Below, one piece after another: positions 10,731-40,849 of a DNA stretch of 47,458 bases. The stretch is from contig WELB01000177.1 in NCBI GenBank assembly GCA_009602725.1, positions 75,068-122,525 on the forward strand, given 5' to 3'. Each line of letters opens with the position of its first letter. Position 1 is the first letter of the stretch. Below the pieces are notes generated by a model. It saw nothing but the letters and a program-made list of their open reading frames with translations, did no database searches and had not been told where the DNA came from. This DNA is from Spirogloea muscicola (taxonomy: Eukaryota > Streptophyta > Zygnematophyceae > Spirogloeales > Spirogloeaceae). The position numbers were made by a program, and so were the translations under genes.

Positions 10731-11665
10731 CGGGCAACTTTGACTGATACCTGAAGACTGGGGCCTGCTTGCCATTAGAGCTACTTTACTTGGCCCGACC
10801 GCCACTAGCCTCCACAGCACCTCTCAGTCAAGTTGGTGCCTGGCTCAAGCGGTTCCCTTTGCCTCCTTCTCCGAGAGCTGACTGGTCAGAGTTGCGCACC
10901 TGGAAGACTACAGCGGTAGCAGCACTTGAAGTAGCACAATTGGTACCTCCTCCCCAGCACGAGTGTGGCAGTGCTGGCTGTCTAATTTGGCAATGTGTTG
11001 GAAAGCTAGTCGCAGGCAATTATTAGACGGACATACAATCACGCCACTTAGAAGACTGAAGACTCTCACCATTGGCCCTTGTTTAGTATCAATGATTAAG
11101 TGCTGGCACACAAGCTTGTTGGAGCTCCCTTATGATGCTATGTAGTGGTACCAGCCAAGCACAGAGCTCGAGACAGAGTGTAGCTACACATTCCGACATT
11201 GCAATTATCATGGAATCAAAAAGGTTGTCAGGTGTCTTGCTGTCCTCTAGCAGTGATCATAGTGCCCCCAGATCTATTACAGGGGCTTGAGAGACGTGCA
11301 CTGCAACTCAATGTATCCTACAAGGCTTGCACCCTCTAACTGTTATTTGCTGTCAGACGGCACCTTCTCAGCCGTCTTTCAAGACTATTGACTACTGGCC
11401 GAGGCCCAGCCCAAACTCTGCTATGCGAGTCTAGGGGGCCATACGGCCATTCCCATTTGCCTGGTTGACCATGGTGAGCAGGGCACATGCGAGATGTGCA
11501 CCCTCATCTTCAGACCATGGACATATGCTGAACATTGGCGGCAACGAGCAGCAACCATTCCCTGCCTCTCGCAAGGCCTGGGCATAACTTGGTCTAACCT
11601 GACCCTCATTATGCATGGTAAATGCAACGAGGTGGCTTTATTTAGCATTACAGCACCACAGCACC
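10731..11665. other. Convergent intergenic region, no gene seen
   Basis: This region separates the 3' ends of the BADC and TFIIS genes and should hold both 3' UTRs. TTACA at 11277-11281 gives TGTAA on the minus strand and is a possible, rather distant poly(A) signal for TFIIS. No coding sequence is recognised. Confidence 0.4.
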
Positions 11666-13182
11666 TCAGCAGAACTTCCAGTGATTGTTGCAGGCGATGC
11701 AGGTGACAAACGTGGTCATGGGCTCGTCCGCACTCCTGGTTTGCAGCTGGTAGAAGGTCGCCTCCCGCTTGCCGCACTTGCCGCACTTGAACTGGTCCGT
11801 GCTGGCCACCTGATCCAAGTCGAGTAGCAGAGACTATGATCACCTTAGTCGCCAACGTCTACAAGCCATCCACTATGATAGTGCCTGATCAGAGCTTCAT
11901 TACCAGCCTCATGGCTCAGCCTCACCAGCCCCAATAGTATACCAAGACAAGCATTAGGTGCAGCAACAACAAAGATGCACTTGGCTGCTGAAGCTTGTTA
12001 GTGAACTGGAGGCAATGGCTATGCACACCTGCTTCAGGCCACGCTCACACTCGAACAATGCCTTCTCCTTGATGGCCCGGTTTTCGCGCTGCCGCTCGTC
12101 GCTCGCCATCTCCTCCGATGTCAGCCCCATCAGGCCGCTCGGCGAGACCTCACCCATGAGTACCTTGCGCCGCAGGTCGGGGTTCTTCGGGTCCTGTGGA
12201 CAGCGCCAAGCAGGGGTAAGCCAGATGCGTATTCAGAAGCAGTCCCGTGACGTGAAAGTCTTGACTTGAGACTCTGATGTTTGAAAGGGGAGGCCATCCA
12301 CCATGTCTGGCAATCTACAAGACAAGTGCGCAAGGGCGACGCAAAAGCTCAGCGCTATGCCAAGGGCGTGCCCACAGCAAAAGTGGCACTACAGAGAGGG
12401 AGAATGGCACCTTGAGGTTGTACGAGATGCTCCGGTACTTGGCCTTGTACTCCTTGAGGTCCTTGCTGCCCCCAAAGAGGCGGAACATCTCTGCTTCCAC
12501 CGCAGCAGCGACGCCAAGCGGGCTGCAACCACTGGCCTGCGCGACCGAGCAGGGGAGAGGGCTCAAGACCATGAACACAAAGCCATGCACTGCGACTGCA
12601 CTGCACACATCTCTAAGAGCGGCTGTGAATCTGCAAGATTACCAGTAAGGGACAGGGCCACTGATCAGTGGAAGAAGGCGATTGCAGAGCCAGTAGAAGT
12701 CATGTGGTGCTTGTCATGACTTCATTTAAGGAGTGACAGAGGCTGCATACCCTCGTCAGGGTCTCGCCCGACGCCTCCTTGAGCGTCATCAGCAGGGCCT
12801 CCGCAAAGAGCTCCCGCGTCTTGTCCCGCGTGGCATTCCCGGTCTTGGGCACATCCCTCGGCGCCGCGGCCTTGGGAGCGCCACTCGGCACCGCCTTCGC
12901 CGCCACCGCCGCAGGCTTCGCGTCCTTAACAGGCGGGGGCCTCAGTGGTGGGCCAGTCGGCCGCTTCCCAAGACCGCCGGCCGCCGGAGCAGCGGCAGCT
13001 GGCCTGCTGCTGGCCATGGCAGCGGCAGGCTTGGCGGGCCATGGCCGCTCCTTCACGGCAGGCTCGCGGCTGTTGGCCACTGGCGACGCCAGGGGGTCCT
13101 CGGCCGGGAGCTGGGGGCCGCCGCCAGCGGCCGGCGCCTTGGCGGCGGCCTCGGCNGCAGCAGCAAACGCCTCTGGTGGCAA
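11666..13182 (-). CDS. Transcription elongation factor TFIIS (N-terminus unresolved)
   Basis: Four minus-strand exons join in phase: 13182-12751, 12536-12411, 12193-12029 and 11809-11666 (stop). The first encodes an Ala/Pro-rich linker, then [13 protein letters not shown], the start of the TFIIS central domain that contacts RNA polymerase II. The second has [16 protein letters not shown] and [10 protein letters not shown]; the third has [18 protein letters not shown] and [20 protein letters not shown]. The last is the C-terminal zinc ribbon with K-C-G-K-C-G, the invariant [13 protein letters not shown] acidic loop (Asp-Glu) and H-W-K-F-C. The catalytic hairpin that stimulates transcript cleavage is therefore intact. 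No LW (N-terminal TFIIS) domain is visible. The first exon opens without an ATG after a CCACCAG acceptor-like site, and retroelement debris follows immediately upstream. The first in-frame ATG is at 13017 (about 233 aa). An N base at 13156 lies in the Ala-rich part. Confidence 0.88.
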
Positions 13183-13660
13183 AGCGGCTAAGTACGTGGA
13201 CCACCTGGAAGGGTTTGAATCGTCCCACTGTTAGTTGATGTGCACAGGGCTTTCGGATGTCAGTGGCTAAACCTGTTGGCCCGGCTTGCGCGACGCGCTG
13301 TGTCCCGCAGGCGGGGCGAGCAGGCCGACTCCAATGCCGCTGGCTTGCTAGCGCAGGTGTCTCCCAGTCTGTCTATCCTCCAGCAATCCATGGCCCACGC
13401 CTTGCATCTGCGTGCTGGCCATGCTCTCGCTGCAGCCTCTGCTTTTCGTCAAGGCGATTGCTTTCCGTCACCCAGTGACCACTTGAGTCGCTTTGTGCTT
13501 CAACAAAGTTTCTGACCTTCCGAACTGTCACTTCTTTCCTGGGCTGGCCAATTACAGCCATCGGGCCTCTCCTGGATGAGTCTTTCTTCTTCCTGGCGGC
13601 TAGTCTTTCTGAATTGAGAGAAGGGCTCGCCAACTGAGGATAATTCTGAATTGCGGCTCC
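13183..13660 (+). mobile_element. Retroelement remnant at the 5' side of TFIIS
   Basis: In plus orientation, fragments of the element's ORF are recognisable: K-A-A-K-Y-V-D-H (about 13183-13206), D-V-H-R-A-F-G (about 13236-13257, another frame), then L-A-R-L-A-R-R-A-V-S-R-R and ALHLRAGHALAAASAF near 13395-13445, ending about 13515. A tail with a degenerate GGGCTGG...CAGCC hairpin and GGGCTCGCC follows to about 13640. Frameshifts and stops show it is dead. It abuts the first recognisable TFIIS exon. Confidence 0.7.
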
Positions 13661-13719
13661 TAATTAGAGGTCACTAAGTAAGTATCCCACAGGGGAAGCT
13701 TTCGGGAGGCGTCCTCCGG

Positions 13720-13905
13720 CCCGTTTGGATCTTTTCAGGTTTGTTTTTGGCTGGCGGTTCACAGCCCTCGTCCCCTTTGGAAGCGCCACGTTCTTAAGGA
13801 TGGCATGACATGAAAAAAGGCTAGCCGATCTAGTGTACTCTTCATGCGAGAAAGAAGAGGCTTCCAGGAGAGGGCGATGGCTGTGAGTGGCCAGCCCATA
13901 CTTCA
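13720..13905. mobile_element. Solo retroelement tails
   Basis: Two short tail fragments are seen. One is in plus orientation (about 13738-13775, TTTTTGGCTGGCGGTTCACAGCC). One is in minus orientation (about 13852-13900, GCTTCCAGGAGAGGGCGATGGCTGTGAGTGGCCAGCCC). No coding sequence. They lie in the shared upstream region of TFIIS and the BEACH gene. Confidence 0.5.
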
Positions 13906-14271
13906 CATGTAAACGGCAAAGGATCGCAACATGAACGGGGAACGAGGACGAGGACGCGGACGCAAGCGGCGGCCGTGCTAATGGCCGTTCGCTGAGAACG
14001 GGCGGCGCCGTTGCAGAGGTACGACCGGCGGTGGGCAGACGGGGCCGGGCAAGCGGGCCGCCTGCAGCAGAATGACATTTAATATCCAAAACATTAATAT
14101 ATCAGCAGCCACATTCTCCTTCTGCTCTTGCAGCAACATGGCCCCCACCTAACACCACCCGTCCCGGCGCGCCGCGCCCCGCCCGCCATGGCCGCCGCCG
14201 GGTAATCGCCGCCGCGGCGGTGGCAGCGGTGGGGCGCGCGGCCATGCGCGGAGCCGCGCCGCGCCGCCGCC

Positions 14272-30644
<16,373 letters not shown>

Positions 30645-30799
30645 CCATGTCTATTCATTCATTCTTTCTTATTGTTGGTCATAGTTCTCTTGAAGCCAAG
30701 CTGGCTGTCTTGACATCCAACGATGCAGTCATACTGTCTTTGTCACGCAAGCAGCCCTATTGGGCTGCTCTGAGTGTTTGTGTGATACCAGATTAAATA

Positions 30800-30804
30800 T
30801 GTAA
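30800..30804 (+). terminator. TGTAA poly(A) signal of the BEACH gene
   Basis: TGTAA occurs 156 nt after the stop of the BEACH gene, in an AT-rich context (aaatatgtaaaattt). TGTAA is the usual polyadenylation signal in green algae. No other TGTAA was noted nearer the stop. Confidence 0.45.
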
Positions 30805-31351
30805 AATTTGGTGCTCAGAGCTGTTCATGTAGTCATTCTGCAAGTACACCCTCAGAAGCTAATGCAGCCGAAGTAGAGAGATCAGTATGATCCTGAATGA
30901 AGGGGTGCATGATGTGCTGCGAGACCCTTCATTACAGCATGCCCTGCAACATTGCAAGCACGAAGGTGTGCAAGAAGAGCAGTTGAGAACCCAAGCTGCA
31001 TGAGCTTCCAGCATGACATGTTGTGTATAAATTATTCCGCATCGATGTCCCTCAGTGAGAGACTACCTATGGCATGGACTATTGCCAATAAAGCTAAGAC
31101 TAAAGCCCAATAATTCCTCAATGGTCTGCTCAGAGGTTTGAGGGAAAGAAGACCAGTCTGGATCATGTCTGCGATGTGATGCTGCACGTATGCTGCTCAT
31201 AAATTTGAAGAAACACATTGTTATATTTTGGGCAGCTGTTGACAATCATCAGGACATAGCTTGAGGCATCCACATTCGCTCATAAATTCTATCATGAATA
31301 TGAACGTGACACCTGTGAATATAGTGCTGCCTCTACTCGCTTGACATCGTA
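30805..31351. other. Convergent intergenic region, no gene seen
   Basis: AT-richer sequence between two convergent genes. No coding block or repeat is recognised. Confidence 0.4.
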
Positions 31352-31356
31352 TTACA
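31352..31356 (-). terminator. TGTAA poly(A) signal of the aldo-keto reductase gene
   Basis: TTACA on the plus strand reads TGTAA on the minus strand, 97 nt downstream of the reductase stop. Position and motif fit algal 3' end formation. Confidence 0.5.
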
Positions 31357-31452
31357 AGGAGCAGATTGCTCATACCAAGCATCATAAGTGCAAAAATTCA
31401 ACTGCAGAGATACTGTACACAAAAAGAGCTCCCTGCTATTTCAGTGTTCCTC

Positions 31453-34028
<2,576 letters not shown>

Positions 34029-34094
34029 GGCGGCGGCTCAGGCGGCGGCGGGCTCGCGAGGCTCGGTCCGGAGCTGAGCTGCCTCCTTGCAGCC

Positions 34095-35042
34095 TGGGCT
34101 GACGTTTCTGATGTCAAGGCTCAATCGCGGTTTACCCGTGCTGCAGACGAGCAACCACTGGAGCATCTCCGGAGTCTCCTCCAAGGAGATGCTCGAGGCC
34201 AGGCTCGGCTCCTATCTGTTTCGTCTCTGGGAGCGTCTGAGTGGCTCCGCGCTTTGCCTTTGCATGCGGGCTTGCGGATGGAGAATGCTTTGTTTTGCGA
34301 TGCTATGCGCCGCCGTCTTGGCTTGCCATCCCTGTGCTTGGCAGGGGTGACCCAATGTGAATGTGGGCTTATTGAGCATGATGCATTGCTCATGGGTGAC
34401 CACATGCTCAGGTGTGCCAAAGGCAGTGAGCGCACGGGCTCCCACAACCTCCTACGTGACGCCATGTATGGCATCGTCAAGGAGGCGGGATATCAAGTGG
34501 CGTTGGAGAGCACTGGGGTGATGCCCATCCTCCTCCGCAATGGGGTCCCTCGGACGAGGCGTGTCGATCTGGTCGGCGTCCCCCTGGGAGGTGGCAAGCG
34601 GCTCCTCATGGACGTTGTCCTCACCGACAGCTTCCGGACGAAGGGCCCCATTACTTCTGAGACCGGCTACGCTGTGAAGGTAGCCGAACGGAAGAAGCTG
34701 CACAAGTACAAGGACCACCCGGCGGGTGATACCTTTTACCCCCTGGCCATGGACATCCATGGGTGTTACGGGGGTCGGTGGTCCTCGTTACTTTCGCTGC
34801 TGGCCTCTCAAGCTGACCAGCGGCGCCGGGAGCAGGGTGCTGCCCTTCCCGGTGGCTCGGTGCCTTTGGGTCTGGTGTCCTGCTACCGTATGCGACTGTC
34901 TATGTCCCTGCAGCGCTCCCAAGCGCTTGCTTTGCACCGCCGCGCTGGTCGCGCCCTTGCAGCAGCCTCTGGCTTGCGCAGCGGGGTTGCTCTTCCTCCC
35001 CTCAGCTCATCTGACTTCCTACTGCTGACACGGGGGTATTGA
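34095..35042 (+). mobile_element. 5'-truncated retroelement copy with long open C-terminal ORF
   Basis: The frame stays open from about 34095 to the stop at 35042, with no plausible ATG at its start. The protein has ARLLSVSSLGASEWLRALPL, then a knuckle-like C-E-C-G-x(11)-H-x-x-R-C (H-M-L-R-C), GSHNLLRDAMYGIVKEAGY, R-R-V-D-L-V (first Asp), L-L-M-D-V-V-L-T (second Asp), V-A-E-R-K-K-L-H-K-Y (Lys) and DTFYPLAMDIHGCYGGRW. It ends with the family's SLQRSQALALHRRAGRALAA. CCHC plus D...D...K is the layout of the C-terminal restriction-like endonuclease of R2/CRE-type non-LTR retrotransposons. No reverse transcriptase precedes it, as expected for 5' truncation. This is the least degraded copy in the window. 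Confidence 0.7.
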
Positions 35043-35479
35043 GGGCGCCCTGTCTGCCTAGCCTTTGGCTCCGTCATGAACACCTGTATGCATCTGGCTG
35101 GCATTTCACAGCCGATTCTTTCATATCAGCAGCCGCTTTCTCTTGCAGCTGCTCAGTGGGGAGGATGGCTTGTGAACCGACTGATGAAGCGGTTTTGAGT
35201 GGGTTAAGTAGTGTAGCTCTTCCAAGGTGGGGCCGGGTGCTGCCAAGAGCAGTGGCCAAGTGGCCAAGTAAGTGGCCAGCGGGCGTAGCCGTTTGTCCCA
35301 CACAGCTGTATACGGCTCAGCTTCCTCACGGACATCATGCCAGTCACACTCATGAGCGTCACCATGATGTCCGGAACGTCACCGCTGCCGCGGCATGTGA
35401 CGTCGAGGGTGTACGGAGGCAAGTGATGGTCACGTGCCTCTGCCGACGTGGTTGTCCGCGGGGGGGTGTGCAACTGCCC

Positions 35480-36480
35480 AGCGTCTTCTTCTCTGTGGGC
35501 GAGCAATTCTTTTTCCCAGCATCTGCTTGGAAGAGCTGTTTGTGTTGCGGTCAGGCTGCGCTTTTCTTCATTCTTTCGCTGGGCTGGCCGATCATAGCCT
35601 CGCCCTCTACTGGAAGAAGGGCTCGCCCATTGAGGATAGGGGCTGGGAAAAGCCAGCCCAAAAAATGAACGAAGTACGAGAAGGGGCCAGGGGAAGCACT
35701 AAGTAAATGAAGCACAAGAAGAAAGTAAGCATCTACGAAGCACTCAGTAACCCCTGCTAAGCAGCCTCAGGTCAGAGAAGCTAGGCTCCTGGAACCGAGT
35801 CCCCTGGCCAGAAGAAGGCTCGCCCATAGAGAAAGAGGGGCTGGCAAAGCCAGCCCAAAAAGAATGGACAATGTCCATAGCCGAAGAATGAGATGCCGAG
35901 GAAGGACTCCACTACTCTACCACTACTCTGGCCAGAGCAGCGATCATAAGACACAAAGAAACAAAGCAGCTACGAATCACTCAGTAACCCCTGCTAAGCA
36001 GCCGCAGATCAGAGATGCTAGGCTCCTGGAAGTGGGTCTCCGAAGCCAGAGGCCTGGCCTTGCAGAGTAGAGGTTATTGAGTTGTTTTGCCTTTTCTTTG
36101 CCTAGTGCTTCCCCTGGCCCTTCTCGTCCTTTGTTCATTCTTTTTGGGCTGGTTTTTCCAGCCCCTCTCCTCAATGGGCGAGCCCTTCTTCTCTATTGAG
36201 TGCTCACTTGCAGATATCATGTGAAGAGCATAACTTCGTCCTGTTTGCTCCGTCGGCCCTTTTATGAAGAGAAGAAAAGAAAGAAAGAGCGCGCCCATAG
36301 AGAAAGGGGGCCAGCAAAGCCAGCCCAGAAAGCCAGCCCAGTTTTATGACCTTCTTTCTTTCTTTTTAAGACCTGGCACATTCCTTTGTGCGGGCCTCTC
36401 ACAGCCATTGCCTGGCATTGGAAAATGAAGGGCTCGCCTATAGAGGATAGGGGCTAAAAAGGCCAGCCCAAAAAAAGCGC
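35480..36480. mobile_element. Cluster of solo retroelement 3' tails, both orientations
   Basis: Minus-orientation tails occur at about 35615-35810, 35815-36030, 36290-36345 and 36425-36475; one plus-orientation tail is at about 36100-36200. Each shows a GGGCTGG/CCAGCCC stem-loop, GGGCGAGC or its complement, and several still carry the CAGTAACCCCTGCTAAGCAG complement that encodes the element's ORF end. Some tails join head to tail, which points to repeated insertion into older copies. No gene is present. Confidence 0.7.
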
Positions 36481-36579
36481 TGTTTCTTCTGGCCACCGGC
36501 GAAGGGTGCCAGCCTCCTCTGCTTGCGCTGCGATGCTGCACACTTCCTCGGTTCTTTGTTTGGGCCGGTCGCTCCCATC

Positions 36580-36775
36580 CCGTCGGCCTGTTGCTCGTGG
36601 CAAAGAGGCCAAGTACAGGGATCATCCGGACGGGAACGACTTCGTACACTGGCCATCGATGTGCACGGGGCTTTCGGGTTCACGAGCCATGGTCGATGTG
36701 GTTGTTCTGGAGGCGTACGTGAGTCCAGCATCGACCCACTTTGCTGGCCACGCTGTGTGAAGTGCAGAGCAGAGA
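36580..36775 (+). mobile_element. Scrambled retroelement ORF fragment
   Basis: A frame-broken piece encodes KEAKYRDHPDGNDF and L-A-I-D-V-H-G-A-F-G (36600-36680). It is followed by R-A-M-V-D-V-V-V-L-E-A-Y-V-S-P-A-S-T-H (36685-36750). In the copy at 45245-45760 the second block lies before the first, so this fragment is not colinear with its family. Confidence 0.6.
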
Positions 36776-36779
36776 AACC

Positions 36780-38930
36780 CCCCTTACCTCGTTTCTCATT
36801 CTTCGACTGATGCGCTGATAGCGTCGTGTGAAATACATGCACTTGCTACCCGTCTTCGACGCTGGCGTACGCAGCCGCTTACTTAGTATCTGTCCCTCCT
36901 TCAATGTATCTCTCGTTGCATTCCATCATTGCATTGCTTCCTAATGCCTCTTGCACGACTCATGACCAGTTGTTCTAGAATTTGATGACTCACAGACCAT
37001 ACTGATGTGGTATGCCCTCGTGTGTTCTACTTCAAATCACATCAATCTCATTGGAAGCATTTGCTAACCTGCATGAATTGGTGACAATGGCCCTATCTCC
37101 TTTTCATTGGATGGTGCAGCTCAATGGAGAGACAGCAGTGAAATGGGCGTTCATTTTGACGTACCTATCTGCATATCAAGTATGCGCCTGTGAGCATCAC
37201 CAGCATTTAGGCTGTAAAATGCACTTGCGTGCTGGTTGACTGGCTAACAAAGGTAAGCCGATATTGTGATGACACTTTCAAGGGCTAAATTATTGAGACA
37301 TTCATAAATTGATCGAGCTTGAAGGCCAATGTTCTTTACTCAAGTCGAGATTGTGAACAGACGCGTCTGTGCAGTATAGATCCAGTGCCTAGACTTCAGC
37401 ATGTCAGTCATCAATGATATGTCATTTTAGCAACTCCTTGCGCTCCAGGCCCCCCCTCTTTCATGTGATACTTGTTAAGACGATTTCTTTGGCTACAGAT
37501 GCTGCAATCGGCCTTTACCGAGCCTTTGTTGGGGAAAGTAGAAATGTGGTTCTTACGCATTGGTTATTACGCCCTAATATTGAGGCACAATATGGCTTGT
37601 CTGCGGTCTGGACAGCAGGTGCAATGCTTGCATCAAAAATATGCAGACAGCTGAAGCAGCTGGTAGCCACCAGTGCTGCTCCCTGGTGTGAAGCTTCGAG
37701 GCGCCACAAATTTTTAAGGCTAAAGGAAATGAAAAGAGCTCTTCCAAATCGACAGCAGTGGCTGTGAGAGGCTAGCCCAAATAAATGGACAAGGTCTGAA
37801 AGGGCCGAATGGCGCAAAAAACAGGGTTCAAAATGTTCAGATGTCAGCAAGTGGGCTCTCAGTAACCTCTAGTCAGTCTAGTCAGTAAGGCTGCATGACG
37901 CCGGGGCATGTTGCCAGGGCATGTTGCACAAGTTGGCCATCACTATGCAGTAGGTAGATTGTTGGCCGCGAACTTCCAGGAGGATATTGGCATCTTGACA
38001 ACGGCACCATGAGGTGCATGCCCATCAGCACCTCAGAGCTGTGTATAGAAAGCCCTGCAAATGACCTCTTGCAGGAGGTTCAACAGTCATGGCACACGTA
38101 GCTTCCGACTATCACATCATGCCGACATTATTGAGGCTCATTCTTCATAATTATGAAGCAATTGGGAAACCGAAATATTTGATTTTCGACTGCCCACTTC
38201 TATCCCACTGCGCTCTTGCAGGAGGCTCTTCTAAGCCTAGTATTTGATCTAGTTTCTTCTTGCTATGGTCCCGCTTTTGCAAACTGTGGACGTTGGGCAC
38301 TCCATTAGGGGCCAGGTTACGGATGTGGACGGGTCGCTGTACATGACTCGCTCTCAAAGTTACGTCAAGTTCTGCCCGCCTCCATCATGCAGGACAGTCT
38401 GTTACTTAAGAAGCAGTATGTGTACTGTAGATGTAGATATCTATCAAAATGTTCGGCGATTGCTTTGTCGCAGATGCAAGCATGTATAAGGGGCTTGAGA
38501 TCGCTTCAACCCCGTGGCTGCACAACCAGATGACTGACATCGCCTATACCTCTTGGCAGGTGCAGATAGTACCCACTACCCCCAATTCATGTAACTTAAG
38601 GTAGATGTGGGTGCTCTTGAAAATCCCCCCAACTCGAGGTGAGCGCAGGTTGGTTGACGGGTTGCCTTGGATGTGCACCAGCCTGTGTTCATCTGTGAGC
38701 TCTTGTTTACAGTGATCAGCATCACTGTAGGCGTCGCTGGCTGAGTACTTGATGGTCTTGTGCAAGCTAGGCGTGGCCTCATGACAAAGAAAATGGCGTG
38801 ATCTTGAGCGTGATTAGAAGGGGCTATTGTTGGGCAGGAGTGACGGGAGCACCTTTGGGGCGTGCAAAACGATTTGGTGTTTCAGGCTTGCTTCTCATTC
38901 ACTTGCCTTGACAGACTGGAGAAGGACGCT
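36780..38930. other. No recognisable gene
   Basis: About 2 kb of lower-GC sequence without a supported coding block. Short open frames near 37.4-37.8 kb and 38.2-38.5 kb match no known motif. A partial tail-like motif (AGCAGTGGCTGTGAGAGGCTAGCCC, 37754-37778) suggests an old solo tail near 37.7-37.9 kb. Confidence 0.4.
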
Positions 38931-38937
38931 TCCAGGA

Positions 38938-40225
38938 GAAGAAAGGGCTCGCCCATTGACGATATGGGCTGGAACAGCCAGCCCAAGAAAAAGAATGAAC
39001 ACAGTTCAAGAAGGGGGCGAAGCGAAGCACTTAGGTGAAGCACTAAGAAAGACAAGCACACAAGAAGAAACAAAGCAGCTACTAATCACTCAGTAACCCC
39101 TGCTAAGCAGTCGCAGGTCAGAGAGACTATGCTCCTGGAAGTATGTCCCCTGGCCAGAGCCAGAGGCAGCAGTGAGGGCTCGGCCGGCACGCAGGTGCAG
39201 CGCACGGGCCATTGACCTCTGCAGCGAGACGGCCAGGCGCATGCGGTACACCTGGGCGAGCGACCCAGCTGCAGGGAAGTCCACCGGCTCCCCATGGAAG
39301 CGGCGGGCAACGGCGTGACGGGCAAGCTGGTGGAGCAGTTCGAGCCACCGAGCACCCAACGCCCCGTGTGTGTCGATGGCCAGCGGGAAGAACTCGTCAG
39401 CTGGCGGATGGTCTGCGTACTTGAGTTCTTTGGCACGAGCAGCGCAGGCGACCGCATACCCAGGCTTGGTTGCACACTGGGCTGGGTGGGATCGGTCGAA
39501 TGCGTCGGTAGTCACCAGGAGGAGACGTGGCCCGCCGACCTGTGGGGTGGCCACCAGGTCCACACGACGGGCGTGGAGACCGTCGGCCCTGTCCTGGATC
39601 GGCATGATCCCAGAGTGCTCCGCTGCCACAGAGAAGCCAGCCTCCACCAGGATGCCGTGCATTGCGTCCCGGAGGCGGTCATGGGCTGCTGTCCGCTCTC
39701 CGCCGTGCGAGCAGCGCAGAACGTGAGCGGCCAGCTCCCCCTGCTCGGCCCCGCGCTCACCACACTCACATTGACGCACGCCCTGGAGGCATGGCGGCGG
39801 CAGGCCGAGGAGCCTGTGGACGGCACTCCGGAATACCTCGTCCGGGAGGGCGAGGACGTCGTTGAGTGGGAGGGCCTGGAGCCACGCCGCTGCCCCTGGG
39901 GAAGCAGCCGAGTGGAGTCTCGCGCGCCCGCGCAGGTCGGCCTCGGGGAGCTGCAGCACGGCGGTGGTGTAGGCGGCCTTGTCGACGACGGCCGCGAAGC
40001 GCGCTTGGACCCGCAGGTCAGCGGTGTGCGCGAGGTGCGCAAAGGAGACCGCCTGGCCGGCCAGGTCCGGGTGCGCCGCTCCTGGTGGGCGGTGCGAAGC
40101 GACTCCTGGAACGGCAGCGCGCCCGTGTCGACCTCCACCACCGCCTGCTCCAGTGCACGCCGGCCGTGGACGATGAAGCGCTGGGCCACAGAGGCGGCAG
40201 TCTGCGCCCAGCTGCCGAGGTATGC
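38938..40225 (-). mobile_element. Retroelement copy: frameshifted ORF and complete 3' tail
   Basis: On the minus strand the element begins with YLGSWAQTAASVAQRFIVHG and A-L-E-Q-A-V-V-E-V-D (about 40222-40110). It changes frame near 40040-40090, then continues as AHLAHTADLRVQARFAAVVD, P-G-A-A-A-W-L-Q-A-L-P-L, C-E-C-G...H-V-L-R-C, TAAHDRLRDAMHGILVEAGF, R-R-V-D-L-V, KELKYADHPPADEFFPLAID, and V-S-L-Q-R-S-M-A-R-A-L-H-L-R-A-G-R-A-L-T. It stops at 39090. The 3' UTR tail runs on to about 38938 with the stem-loop and GGGCGAGC. The second active-site block (L-L-V-T-T-D) has lost the usual D-V. One frameshift makes it a pseudogene copy. Confidence 0.72.
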
Positions 40226-40234
40226 AGCCCAGGA

Positions 40235-40830
40235 GAGGGCGCTTCCAGGAGAGGGCGGTGGCTGTGAGGAGAGAGAATAGAGGCCAGCCAAGAAAAAGAA
40301 TGTATAGCCCTGTGCCTCGGCTAGCAATCTTGCTTGCCGGAAAGGGAAAGAAGCAGCCTTTGAAGCTGCTTCTTCTCCAACAGGAGCCAAGGCTGGAAAT
40401 GTCAGCCCAGAAAAGGCTGGATACATAAGTAAAGAAAGGGGCCAAAATGCAGTCGCCCTGTCAATGACGGAGGTGGCAGCCAGGGCACGGCCAGCTCGCC
40501 GATGCAAGGCAAGGGACCAGCAAGGCGTGGGCCCGGGAAAATCTGAAGCATGCCGCCGGGGATGCCCGCGTGCCGAGAGCCAAGTGGCACATGCCAGCTG
40601 GCAGCCAACGGTGCCTTGAACAGGCCAGCTGGCGAGCTCGGCGCACTCCAGGTGGCGGCACCAGGAAGCCACGAGCGCTGGACGATTGGCCATCTGCATT
40701 AGCCCCGGATAGGATGGGCCAGCGTGGCAGATGCTCCTCTGCACTTCATTGTAGTCATGTGGCGCAGGTTCGGGTTGCGGGCCGCCTGAGCTGCTTGCTG
40801 CCAGCAGCCTAACCCCGTAGAGGACAGCCG
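40235..40830 (-). mobile_element. Second, more degraded retroelement copy
   Basis: Minus strand: an ORF remnant (about 40830-40440) ends in LALHRRAGRALAATS (about 40525-40480), and a tail with GGCTGG/CCAGCC-type hairpins follows (about 40440-40240). It stands directly 5' to the copy ending at 40225, so the two are arranged head to tail. Upstream parts of its ORF are not alignable by eye. Confidence 0.55.
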
Positions 40831-40849
40831 GTGACCCAATCACCACGGC

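Noticed and set aside
13205-13235. tRNA T-arm-like sequence (GGGTTTGAATCGTCCC)
   Set aside because: No acceptor, D or anticodon stems fit around it, and the sequence belongs to the retroelement remnant.
12926-13238. Long plus-strand open frames opposite the first TFIIS exon
   Set aside because: They are antisense shadows of the Ala/Pro-rich GC-biased exon, and their peptides show no conserved motif.
36780-38930. Short open frames between the retroelement clusters as genes
   Set aside because: No recognisable motif, no plausible splice structure and low coding bias.
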